A DNA stretch of 64,000 bases from NCBI RefSeq assembly GCF_035195345.1, contig NZ_CP136574.1, forward strand, positions 1,178,001-1,242,000. Direction: 5' to 3'. This document shows positions 41,036-49,772 of the stretch, one piece after another. Below the pieces are notes generated by a model. That model was given only the letters and a program-made list of their open reading frames with translations. It was not told the origin of the DNA and searched no databases. Each line of letters starts with the position of its first letter. The first letter of the stretch is position 1. This stretch comes from Flavobacterium sp. (GTDB lineage Bacteria > Bacteroidota > Bacteroidia > Flavobacteriales > Flavobacteriaceae). The position numbers and the translations under genes are program-made.

Positions 41036-41758
41036 CTATTTCTTACAAACCACTTGTTGTGTAAACATCACGTTCACTTCTTTATAACTTTTAATCACTG
41101 TATCCTTTATCGCATGTTGAAAAAAGGCTTTATAATTCTTAAGTTTTTTTTCAACATTTATTGGTTTCCCAAATACTATTTTATAATCATAACTTCTGTT
41201 GGTCAACACCACATTTCCTGAAGTCATAATTTGTGCACCAGTAATATTTTTGCTTAAAAAATCATCTTTTTTGATTTCATTAAACAAAAACAAAAACGGT
41301 TTACAATTCCTTTCACTTATTTCACCAGTAACTAGTGGAACTCGTGCTGAAAAATTTTCAGACAACGACATTCTATTCCCTTTTGAATCAAGGTAATAGC
41401 TTTCATCATCAGTAATAACTCTTACGATTGGGGTCTTTTGAGTAATACGCGTACTTAGAAATCCATCTATTGTTGAAAAAACTTGTGCTTTTTCAATCAT
41501 CTCGTGATCATCGAGAACAGCTTCTAAAGTATTCAAATCTACTTTATCTTTTTGAATAGTTGAAGCACCTCCAAATTTTTGTATTAACAAGTTATTAACC
41601 ATTTCATGTGTTAAAAACATATTTTCGTTTGACTCAAATTTGATATCTATCTTGCTGATTTTACGCTCACTATTCCTTTTTAACGAAAAAGCAAACAGAA
41701 AAATCATCACAAAAACGACTAAAATTAAGCGAACAGTATGCCAATTAATTTTTTTCAT
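41036..41758 (-). CDS. ftsQ: FtsQ/DivIB-like cell division protein
   Basis: Bitopic membrane protein of the divisome: short cytoplasmic N-terminus, one transmembrane helix (about residues 10-25, LILVVFVMIFLFAFSL) and a periplasmic domain with a POTRA-like region (ISKIDIKFESNENMFLTHEMVNNLLIQKF, about 35-105). Sequence conservation is low, but position between murC and ftsA fixes the identity. Its start overlaps the murC stop by 14 bp, implying coupled translation. Confidence 0.9.
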   Translation of the reverse strand: MKKINWHTVRLILVVFVMIFLFAFSLKRNSERKISKIDIKFESNENMFLTHEMVNNLLIQKFGGASTIQKDKVDLNTLEAVLDDHEMIEKAQVFSTIDGFLSTRITQKTPIVRVITDDESYYLDSKGNRMSLSENFSARVPLVTGEISERNCKPFLFLFNEIKKDDFLSKNITGAQIMTSGNVVLTNRSYDYKIVFGKPINVEKKLKNYKAFFQHAIKDTVIKSYKEVNVMFTQQVVCKK

Positions 41759-43091
41759 GGAGCGTTTTTTTAATATTTTTTACCAACTCACCAATATCCC
41801 CTGCACCAATAGTTATAAACACTTCCGCATCTGAAATTTCAAAAGCCGTGAACAACTCTTCTTTACTAACTAATTTTTTATTTGGATTGTTAATTTTACT
41901 CAACAACCAGGTCGAATTTACCCCTTCCATTGGCAACTCGCGAGCTGGATAAATTTCCAATAATAAAATCTCGTCGAATTGGCTTAAACTTTCTGCAAAA
42001 CCATCTACAAAATCTTTCGTTCTACTAAACAAATGTGGTTGAAAAGCAGCAATGATTTTTTTACCCGGATATAATTCACGAACCGCTTGATGCACTGCCT
42101 TAATTTCGGTTGGATGATGTGCATAATCATCTATATAAACCAATTTTTCTTCTCTAATTTGGAAGGAAAAACGTCTTCTTACTCCTTTAAAACTTGCTAA
42201 ACCAGCAATGATTTTCTCATTGGAAACACCGTAAGATTTTGCCATTGCAAAAGCCAATAGTGCGTTAGTCAAATTATGATGACCTGGCAAACCAAATTTT
42301 ACATTTTCAACTACTTCAGTAGGCGTTTTAACATCAAACGCATAAAAACCATTTTCAATGCGGATGTTTTGAGCTGAAAAATCAGCATCATTGTTAACTC
42401 CAATCGTATTTCCTTCTAATCGCAATCCTTTGATTACGTATAAATTATCACTTGATGTTTTAGCTGCAAATTCTCTGAACGATTCTTCAATACTTGCAGC
42501 ATCTCCATAAATATCTAAATGATCTGCATCCATTGAAGTTACGCAAGAAACATTGGGATGTAAATGCAAGAACGAGCGATCAAACTCATCCGCTTCAACT
42601 ACCGTAACGGTTTTTCCTGAGCCGATTAAATTAGAATTATAGTTTTCAACTATTCCGCCTAAAAAAGCTGTTACATCAACTCCACTTTCATATAAAACAT
42701 GCCCTAAAATACTTGATGTTGTTGTTTTTCCATGCGTTCCTGCAACCGCAAAACAGTAGGTATCTTTCGTAATAATTCCTAAAACTTCAGCGCGTTTTTT
42801 TATATTGTATTCTCTTTCAACAAAATAATTCCATTCTGAATGCGAAACTGGAACGGCAGGCGTTACGATTACTAATGTATTTTCTACATAAAAATCAGAA
42901 GGAATTAAATTGATATTGTCTTCAAAATGAATTTCTAAACCGATAGCTTGCAATTCATCTGTTAACTGCGTAGGTGTTTTATCATAACCCACTACTTTTT
43001 TTCCAATGTATTGAAAATAGCGCGCTAGAGCACTCATTCCGATGCCTCCGATTCCGATGAAATAAACGTTATGTATTTGATTTAGATTCAT
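41745..43091 (-). CDS. murC: UDP-N-acetylmuramate--L-alanine ligase
   Basis: Adds the first amino acid, L-Ala, to UDP-MurNAc in the cytoplasm. The Rossmann start YFIGIGGIGMSALARYF (residues 10-26) and the ATP site FAVAGTHGKTTTSSILGHVL identify it. VEADEFDRSFL and IDDYAHHPTEIKAV are further landmarks of the central and C-terminal domains. Length is 448 aa. It follows murG after a 71-bp spacer occupied by a word-repeat element. Confidence 0.98.
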   Translation of the reverse strand: MNLNQIHNVYFIGIGGIGMSALARYFQYIGKKVVGYDKTPTQLTDELQAIGLEIHFEDNINLIPSDFYVENTLVIVTPAVPVSHSEWNYFVEREYNIKKRAEVLGIITKDTYCFAVAGTHGKTTTSSILGHVLYESGVDVTAFLGGIVENYNSNLIGSGKTVTVVEADEFDRSFLHLHPNVSCVTSMDADHLDIYGDAASIEESFREFAAKTSSDNLYVIKGLRLEGNTIGVNNDADFSAQNIRIENGFYAFDVKTPTEVVENVKFGLPGHHNLTNALLAFAMAKSYGVSNEKIIAGLASFKGVRRRFSFQIREEKLVYIDDYAHHPTEIKAVHQAVRELYPGKKIIAAFQPHLFSRTKDFVDGFAESLSQFDEILLLEIYPARELPMEGVNSTWLLSKINNPNKKLVSKEELFTAFEISDAEVFITIGAGDIGELVKNIKKTLHEKN

Positions 43092-43099
43092 ATTTTTTT

Positions 43100-43160
43100 G
43101 TTTCAGGTTTCAAGTTTGCTTTGTTTCAGGTTTTACAACTTGAAACTTGGAAGTTGAAAC
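43100..43160. repeat. Intergenic word-repeat hairpin, second copy of the GTTTCAAGTT type
   Basis: GTTTCAGGTTTCAAGTTT (43100-43117) and AAACTTGGAAGTTGAAAC (43143-43160) pair with three mismatches. The right arm differs from the arm at 10120-10137 by one base after reverse complementing. It sits between murG and murC. Confidence 0.8.
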
Positions 43161-43162
43161 AT

Positions 43163-44248
43163 TTACACTAATTTCATTATCTCTTCAACAATATCTTTAG
43201 TTGCGTTTGGTTTGGCTAATTTCTTTATGTTTTGACTTAATTCTAGTTGCTTGCTTTCATTTGAAATTAAATCGGAAAAAATCGTTTCAAATTGAGTTTC
43301 TAATTCGGATTCTTTAATTAAGATTGCTCCGTTTTTATCTGAAATTGCTTTCGCATTTTTAGTTTGATGATCTTCAGCTACGTTTGGTGATGGAATAAAA
43401 ATCGTTGGTTTTCCAACAATACATAATTCCGAAACGGATGAAGCACCTGAACGAGAAATCACAACATCGGCAGCAGCATAAACCAAATCCATTTTATCAA
43501 TAAACGCTACTACTTGAACGTTGTCTTTCTCATTGTATTTTGAGTAATCGTTCAAATATAATTTTCCGCATTGCCAAATGATTTGGATGTTTTGACTCAA
43601 TAAAAAATCTAATTCTTTTTCAATTAATTGATTGATTCTTCTGGCGCCTAAACTTCCTCCTAAAACTAACAGTGTCTTTTTATTCGCGTCTAGTTTAAAA
43701 TAAGCAATAGCTTCACTTTTACTCGCTTCGTTAATTAAATCTTGACGTACTGGATTTCCTGTCAAAATCATTTTATCTTTTGGAAAAAAACGTTCTAAAT
43801 TTTCATAAGCCACACAAATTTTATTCGCTTTTTTAGCTAATAATTTATTTGTGATTCCTGGATAGGAATTTTGCTCCTGAATAACCGTTGGAATACCCAA
43901 CATTGACGCTACTTTCAACACCGCTCCACTTGCAAAACCACCAGTTCCGATTACCACATCGGGTTTGAAATTTTTGATTATTTTAAACGAATTCAACAAA
44001 CTTGAAGTCAACTTCAATGGAAACATTGCGTTATCTAAAGTTATTTTTCGTTGAATTCCTGCAATCCACAATCCTTTGATAGCATAACCTTCCTGAGGTA
44101 CTTTTTGCATTTCCATTTTATCTTTGGCACCTACAAAAAGGAACTCTGCTTCTGGAAAACGAAATTTTAATTCGTTTGCAATTGCAACTGCCGGATAAAT
44201 ATGTCCGCCAGTTCCGCCGCCACTTATTATGAATCTTGGTTTTTTCAT
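43163..44248 (-). CDS. murG: MurG, lipid II synthase
   Basis: GT-B glycosyltransferase that adds GlcNAc to lipid I on the inner face of the membrane. The N-terminal glycine-rich loop FIISGGGTGGHIYPAVAIANEL (residues 5-26), GTGGFASGAVLKVA and the UDP-GlcNAc site RSGASSVSELCIVGKPTIFIPSP are clear. Length is 361 aa. Its start overlaps the ftsW stop by one base. Confidence 0.98.
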   Translation of the reverse strand: MKKPRFIISGGGTGGHIYPAVAIANELKFRFPEAEFLFVGAKDKMEMQKVPQEGYAIKGLWIAGIQRKITLDNAMFPLKLTSSLLNSFKIIKNFKPDVVIGTGGFASGAVLKVASMLGIPTVIQEQNSYPGITNKLLAKKANKICVAYENLERFFPKDKMILTGNPVRQDLINEASKSEAIAYFKLDANKKTLLVLGGSLGARRINQLIEKELDFLLSQNIQIIWQCGKLYLNDYSKYNEKDNVQVVAFIDKMDLVYAAADVVISRSGASSVSELCIVGKPTIFIPSPNVAEDHQTKNAKAISDKNGAILIKESELETQFETIFSDLISNESKQLELSQNIKKLAKPNATKDIVEEIMKLV

Positions 44249-45600
44249 TACTTTTTATTTAAAACTGCGTTCATTGGATTTTGTCCGTTTACTAACACAT
44301 CTCCATTTTCGTCTTCAATCAAAGATTCTCTGATAGAACTTTTAATATCATTTATTTTTTGCTGATTTTCATCGGCTTCTTTTTCTTCATTCAATGCTAC
44401 TTGCGCATCAATAATTTGTTGTAATGCTTCATCTCGTTTGCGTTTTTCTTCTAAATCTAAAGCGACTTCTTCTTCTTTCTTCGTAACGCTTAAAATAATT
44501 CCAATAGCGATACAGGTCATCCAAATCGAAGTTCCTCCACTACTAATCAATGGCAATGGCTGACCGGTTACTGGCAATAATTCCACAGCAACTCCCATGT
44601 TAATAAATGCTTGAAATATGATTGGAAATCCGAGTCCGATGATTAATAATTTCCCAAACAAACTAGAAGCTTTTTGAGCATTTATAATAAAACGAATGAA
44701 CAATAACAAATACAATCCGATAATTCCTAAAGCACCAACTAACCCATATTCTTCCACAATAATTGCGAAAATAAAATCGGAAGAAGACTGTGGTAAAAAG
44801 TTCTTTTGTACACTTTTTCCAGGACCCAATCCGTAAATTTTTCCGGATGCTACTGCAATTTTTGCTTTTTCAATTTGATAATCATCTTCGTTTGGTGTAT
44901 CATCAAAAAAACTATCTACACGATTCATCCAAGTATCCACACGATTAGGCATCGCATCTGGAAAAGCCTTAGCCACCAAAACAAACATCGTCAAACTTAC
45001 AATACCAGCACCAATTATAATTCCTAGATATCGCATGGGATATTGTCCAATAAAAACCAACATACACACCATTGAAAAAATCAAAGCTGTAGTAGAAAAG
45101 TTAGCCGGAAGGACTAATGCTAAAATAGCAAAAACAGGCGCCCATAATTCCAACAACGAATCTTTAAACGAATATTCTTTATCGCTTACTTTAGCTAAAT
45201 AACGTGCTACATAAATCATTAATACAATAAATGCTAGCGTAGAAGTTTGAAAACCAATACCAATAAAAGGAATTTGAATCCAACGACTGGCATTAGCTCC
45301 GTCAATAACAGTACCTTTGAATAATGTATAAACTAACAACAATATTACTAATGGAATTCCAAATATAGAAAATGCTTTAAAGTAATGGTAGGGTGTTTTG
45401 TGAATAAAAAATATAATTCCGAAACCTAACATTACATGTACAAAATGCTTAAACAAATAACCAATTGTAGTTCCTTTTCCTATAACATAAACTAAATTGG
45501 TACTCGCACTATAAACTGGCAAAAAAGAAACCAAAGCCAATAGAAAAACTATGGCCCAAATGGTTTTATCTCCTCTTATTTTACCAATGATATCGAACAT
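44248..45600 (-). CDS. ftsW: FtsW, septal peptidoglycan polymerase (SEDS family)
   Basis: SEDS-family glycosyltransferase with about ten membrane helices that polymerises lipid II at the septum with FtsI. Landmarks are VDSFFDDTPNEDDYQIEKAKIAVASGKIYGLGPGKSVQKNFLPQSSSDFIFAIIVEEYG (about residues 232-290) and LPLISSGGTSIWMTCIAIGIIL. The C-terminus carries an acidic cytoplasmic extension of about 70 residues. Length is 450 aa. It lies 86 bp after murD and overlaps murG. Confidence 0.97.
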   Translation of the reverse strand: MFDIIGKIRGDKTIWAIVFLLALVSFLPVYSASTNLVYVIGKGTTIGYLFKHFVHVMLGFGIIFFIHKTPYHYFKAFSIFGIPLVILLLVYTLFKGTVIDGANASRWIQIPFIGIGFQTSTLAFIVLMIYVARYLAKVSDKEYSFKDSLLELWAPVFAILALVLPANFSTTALIFSMVCMLVFIGQYPMRYLGIIIGAGIVSLTMFVLVAKAFPDAMPNRVDTWMNRVDSFFDDTPNEDDYQIEKAKIAVASGKIYGLGPGKSVQKNFLPQSSSDFIFAIIVEEYGLVGALGIIGLYLLLFIRFIINAQKASSLFGKLLIIGLGFPIIFQAFINMGVAVELLPVTGQPLPLISSGGTSIWMTCIAIGIILSVTKKEEEVALDLEEKRKRDEALQQIIDAQVALNEEKEADENQQKINDIKSSIRESLIEDENGDVLVNGQNPMNAVLNKK

Positions 45601-45686
45601 TTTTTATTTTTTTAAAACACATTGGAACATCGTTTTTTTCCTAGATTGTGTTTAGTTATTGCATTTTCAATAGTTAACAGTAGATT

Positions 45687-47021
45687 TTACAAATTAAATA
45701 TTGCTTGTTTGAATTGTTGTCCTCTGTCTTCGTAGTTTTCAAATAAATCGAAACTTGCGCACGCTGGTGACAACAAAACAGAATCTCCTTTTTCTGCTAA
45801 ACGTTGAGCTAATTGAACAGCTTCTGACATGGAAGTAGTTTCTACCATCACATCTACCACATTATTGAATGCATTAATGATTTTTGTATTATCAACACCC
45901 AAACACACAATTGCTTTTACTTTTTCTCGAACTAACGGCATCAATTCGTCATAATCATTTCCTTTGTCAACACCACCAACAATCCAAACCGTTGGCGTTG
46001 TCATACTATCTAAAGCGTAAAAAACAGAATTTACATTCGTTGCCTTAGAATCGTTGATGTATTGCACACCTTGAATTTTCAATACTTTTTCTAAGCGATG
46101 TTCAACACCTTGAAAATTAGTCAAACTTTCTCTTATGGTCTGTTTTCTAATATTCAACAATTGTGCTACAGCAGTTGCTGCCATTGCATTCTTTATATTG
46201 TGTTTTCCTTCTAAAGCTAGTTCGTTGATTGGCATAGTAAATAGTTCTTTATTAATTGTGCTGTTAATGTTGTTATCTTCTAAAAATGCTCCTTGATTTT
46301 CTGGTTTTGTTATCAGTGAAAAAGGAACTTTATTTGCTTTAATCTTGTTATTTTTTAACCAATTTTGAATCGCTTCATCTTCATTATCATAAATCAAATA
46401 ATCGGCTTCGGTTTGGTTTTTAGTAATTCTAAATTTAGAACCGATGTATAAATTGTAATCGTAATTATATCTGTCTAAATGATCAGGGCTAATGTTCATA
46501 ATAATCGCAATATGAGGCTTGTAATTGATAATACCATCTAACTGAAAACTACTTAACTCCAACACATAAATATCATGTTTGTTCTCGGCTACTTGCCAAG
46601 CAAAGCTTTTTCCAATATTACCCGCCAATCCAACATTTAAACCCGCTTCTTTCAACAAATGATATGTTAAAAGTGTAGTGGTAGTTTTACCATTACTTCC
46701 GGTAATTCCAATTGTTGTAGCATCGGTAAACTGAACAGCCAATTCAATTTCAGAAATTACTGGAATTTCTTTTTCGATTAGCTTTTTTACGATGGGTGCT
46801 TTTTCAGGAATTCCTGGACTTTTCATTACTAGATCGGCATTCAGAATTAATTCTTCTGTGTGCTTTTCATCTTCCCATGCGATTCCATTAATACTAAGAA
46901 CTTCTTTATAATTTTCTTTTATTTTACCAAAATCCGACACAAAAACATCATATCCTTTTTGCTGACCCAAGATGGCGGTTCCTACGCCACTTTCGCCTCC
47001 TCCTAAAATTACCAGTCGCAT
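45687..47021 (-). CDS. murD: UDP-N-acetylmuramoylalanine--D-glutamate ligase
   Basis: Adds D-Glu to UDP-MurNAc-L-Ala. The N-terminal VILGGGESGVGTAILGQQKG (residues 3-22), ATP site TIGITGSNGKTTTTLLTYHLL, and EHRLEKVLKIQGVQYINDSKATN identify it. Length is 444 aa. It starts one base after the end of mraY and is followed by an 86-bp gap before ftsW in which I see no clear signal. Confidence 0.98.
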   Translation of the reverse strand: MRLVILGGGESGVGTAILGQQKGYDVFVSDFGKIKENYKEVLSINGIAWEDEKHTEELILNADLVMKSPGIPEKAPIVKKLIEKEIPVISEIELAVQFTDATTIGITGSNGKTTTTLLTYHLLKEAGLNVGLAGNIGKSFAWQVAENKHDIYVLELSSFQLDGIINYKPHIAIIMNISPDHLDRYNYDYNLYIGSKFRITKNQTEADYLIYDNEDEAIQNWLKNNKIKANKVPFSLITKPENQGAFLEDNNINSTINKELFTMPINELALEGKHNIKNAMAATAVAQLLNIRKQTIRESLTNFQGVEHRLEKVLKIQGVQYINDSKATNVNSVFYALDSMTTPTVWIVGGVDKGNDYDELMPLVREKVKAIVCLGVDNTKIINAFNNVVDVMVETTSMSEAVQLAQRLAEKGDSVLLSPACASFDLFENYEDRGQQFKQAIFNL

Positions 47022-47022
47022 G

Positions 47023-48243
47023 TTATCTTAATTTTAAAGAAACAAGTGAGAAAATCGCTAATAGAATTCCAACAATCCAAAAACGAGTAACAATTCTACT
47101 TTCGTGATAGCCTTTTTTCTGATAATGATGATGTAAAGGTGACATTAGGAAAATACGTCTTCCTTCGCCGTATTTCTTTTTAGTGTATTTGAAATAACTC
47201 ACTTGAATCATGACAGATAAATTTTCAGCTAAGAAAATTCCACAGATTACTGGAATTAATAGTTCTTTACGAATAGAAATTGCGATTACTGCAATAATCC
47301 CACCTATGGTTAAACTTCCAGTATCACCCATGAATACGGATGCTGGGTAAGCATTGTACCATAAAAACCCAACTAAAGCTCCAACAAAGGCCGCAATGTA
47401 AACCGTCATTTCACCTGAATTTGGAATATACATGATGTTTAAATAATCGGAAAATATGATATTACCCGAAACGAAAGTGAATAACCCGAGTGTCAGTACC
47501 GAAATGGCAGAAGTTCCTGCTGCTAAACCATCAATTCCGTCGGTTAAATTAGCGCCATTTGAAACTGCTGTAATGATTAAAATTACCATTGGAATAAAAA
47601 TCAACCAAGCATAATTTTTATAATCATCTCCCATGAACGACAATACTTCTGCATAATCAAATTCATTATTTTTAAAAAAAGGAATGGTAGTAGCAGTCGA
47701 TTTTTCTTCTAAATCTGATGGTTTAATATTGTTTTCGATTTTAACTCGTGATGTTAATGTATCTTTTCTAACTGTTACATCTGGACTCAAATACAAAACG
47801 GTGCCCACAATTAAACCTAAACCAACTTGCCCAATTACTTTAAAAATTCCTTTTAAACCTTGTTTGTCTTTTTTGAATATTTTGATATAATCATCAATAA
47901 AACCAATTGTACCCATCCAAAGAGTAGTTACAATCAACATAATTATATAAATATTATTCAACTTAGCCAATAACAAAACCGGGATTAAAGTTGCTAAAAT
48001 AATAATGATTCCTCCCATTGTAGGCGTTCCTGCTTTTTGTGTTTGGCCTTCTAAACCTAGCTCACGAACGGTTTCACCTACTTGTTGGCTTCTTAAGTAA
48101 TTGATGATTTTTTTTCCATAAATCGTTGCAATTAACAACGATAAGATAAAAGCTAATGCCGAGCGAAAAGTAATGTATTGAAACACTCCTGCTCCAGGAA
48201 CATCAAAAGCTTTGTCTAAGTATTTAAAGATGTAATATAACAT
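47023..48243 (-). CDS. mraY: MraY, phospho-MurNAc-pentapeptide translocase
   Basis: Integral membrane enzyme that forms lipid I. Catalytic-site motifs are GTPTMGGIIIILAT (about residues 73-86), the aspartate-rich segments GFIDDYIKIFKKDKQGL and NLTDGIDGLAAGTSAI, and FMGDTGSLTIGG. The C-terminal MSPLHHHYQKKGYHESRIVTRFW loop is typical. At 406 aa it carries a periplasmic insert of about 50 residues (VTVRKDTLTSRVKIENNIKPSDLEEKS) common in Bacteroidetes. A direct repeat lies just upstream of its start. Confidence 0.98.
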   Translation of the reverse strand: MLYYIFKYLDKAFDVPGAGVFQYITFRSALAFILSLLIATIYGKKIINYLRSQQVGETVRELGLEGQTQKAGTPTMGGIIIILATLIPVLLLAKLNNIYIIMLIVTTLWMGTIGFIDDYIKIFKKDKQGLKGIFKVIGQVGLGLIVGTVLYLSPDVTVRKDTLTSRVKIENNIKPSDLEEKSTATTIPFFKNNEFDYAEVLSFMGDDYKNYAWLIFIPMVILIITAVSNGANLTDGIDGLAAGTSAISVLTLGLFTFVSGNIIFSDYLNIMYIPNSGEMTVYIAAFVGALVGFLWYNAYPASVFMGDTGSLTIGGIIAVIAISIRKELLIPVICGIFLAENLSVMIQVSYFKYTKKKYGEGRRIFLMSPLHHHYQKKGYHESRIVTRFWIVGILLAIFSLVSLKLR

Positions 48244-48244
48244 A

Positions 48245-48272
48245 GTTTAAAAGTTTATGGTTTAAAAGTTTA
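48245..48272 (-). repeat. Tandem 13-bp repeat in the mraY leader
   Basis: GTTTAAAAGTTTA occurs exactly at 48245-48257 and 48260-48272, two bases apart, immediately upstream of the mraY ATG (minus strand). Its position directly before a start codon matches the groEL and ECF sigma leaders. Confidence 0.75.
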
Positions 48273-48308
48273 ATAAGGTTGAATCTTGAAAACTTTAATG
48301 CTGTTATT

Positions 48309-49772
48309 TTATTTATTTAACTGTTTTAATAATTCGGTTACTATTTGTAAATCATCAAAATCATGGCGTACTCCATTTATTTCTTGATATGTTTCATGAC
48401 CTTTTCCTGCGATTAGTATAATATCGTTTGGATTTGCCAATTGACAAGCGGTTTTAATGGCTTGCTTCCTATCTAGAATCGAAATTGTTTTTTTGAAATT
48501 TTGAGGCTCTACTCCTTTTTCCATTTCTTCGATAATTGTTTCTGGATTTTCGGTTCTTGGGTTATCTGAAGTAAAAATGGCTTTATCGCTCATGGACGAA
48601 GCAATGTTTGCCATGATGGGTCTTTTTGTTTTATCTCTATCGCCACCACAACCAACAACAGTGATTAACTGCTCATTTTTTGTGCGAATATCTTCAATGG
48701 TTTTCAAAACATTTTCCAAAGCATCAGGCGTATGTGCATAATCTACAATAGCAGTGATTTTGGAATCTGAAACAATAAATTGAAATCGTCCTGAAACACT
48801 TTCTAATTCTGATAGTAGTCGTAATGCTTCATCATTTTTAATTCCTAATTCAACAGCTACTCCATAAATAGCCAGTAAATTATAGGCATTAAACGAACCA
48901 ATTAATTTGACCCAAACTTCGTTATCATTGATTTTTAAAAGTAAACCTGTAAGTTGATTTTCTAAAATTTGCGCTTTATAATCGGCGTATGATTTTAAGG
49001 CATAACTAAGTTTTTTTGCTTTCGTATTTTGAAGCATTACCAACCCGTTTTTATCGTCGATATTGGTAATTGCAAAAGCATCTTTAGATAAACTATCAAA
49101 AAAAGATTTCTTTACATCACGATATTCAGCAAACGTATTATGATAATCTAAATGATCGTGAGATAAATTGGTAAAAACACCACCTGTGAAACGCAATGCT
49201 TCAGTACGTTTTTGATGAACACCATGCGAAGAAACTTCCATAAAACAAAATTCGCAGCCATCTTGAATCATTTGATCCAAATAATAATTCAGCGTCAAAG
49301 AATCTGGCGTAGTGTGAGTTGCTTTGAATTCTTCGGTGTCAACCATGATTTTAACAGTTGATAACAAACCTACTTTATAACCCGCTTTCTTAAACAATTG
49401 ATATAATAATGAAGCAATTGTTGTTTTACCATTAGTTCCTGTAACGCCAACTAATTTCATATTTTCGGAAGGATTATCGTAATAATTAGCGGCTAAAAAT
49501 GCCAATGCTTCGTTAGAATCTTTTACTTTAACGTAAGTAACCCCATTTACAATCACACTCGGAAATTCCTCACAAACAACAGCAATTGCACCAAGACTTA
49601 ATGCTTTTTCAATATAATCATGACCATCAGAAAGAGTGCCTCTAATCGCCACAAAAACATCGTTCAATTCAATTTTTCTTGAATCGAATTCAATTTTTGA
49701 AATAGTAATATCGGTAGCTCCATGAACTGCTTCAATCCCTACTTTATATAATATATCTTTTAATTGCTTCAC
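48309..49772 (-). CDS. murE: UDP-N-acetylmuramoyl-tripeptide synthetase MurE
   Basis: Adds the third residue of the stem peptide. The ATP site VGVTGTNGKTTIASLLYQLFK (about residues 107-127), the carbamylated-lysine region, and the C-terminal TSDNPRTENPETIIEEM are visible. The DNPR motif is the signature of meso-diaminopimelate-specific enzymes, in line with Gram-negative peptidoglycan. Length is 487 aa. Its start overlaps the ftsI stop by 4 bp (ATGA). Confidence 0.97.
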   Translation of the reverse strand: MKQLKDILYKVGIEAVHGATDITISKIEFDSRKIELNDVFVAIRGTLSDGHDYIEKALSLGAIAVVCEEFPSVIVNGVTYVKVKDSNEALAFLAANYYDNPSENMKLVGVTGTNGKTTIASLLYQLFKKAGYKVGLLSTVKIMVDTEEFKATHTTPDSLTLNYYLDQMIQDGCEFCFMEVSSHGVHQKRTEALRFTGGVFTNLSHDHLDYHNTFAEYRDVKKSFFDSLSKDAFAITNIDDKNGLVMLQNTKAKKLSYALKSYADYKAQILENQLTGLLLKINDNEVWVKLIGSFNAYNLLAIYGVAVELGIKNDEALRLLSELESVSGRFQFIVSDSKITAIVDYAHTPDALENVLKTIEDIRTKNEQLITVVGCGGDRDKTKRPIMANIASSMSDKAIFTSDNPRTENPETIIEEMEKGVEPQNFKKTISILDRKQAIKTACQLANPNDIILIAGKGHETYQEINGVRHDFDDLQIVTELLKQLNK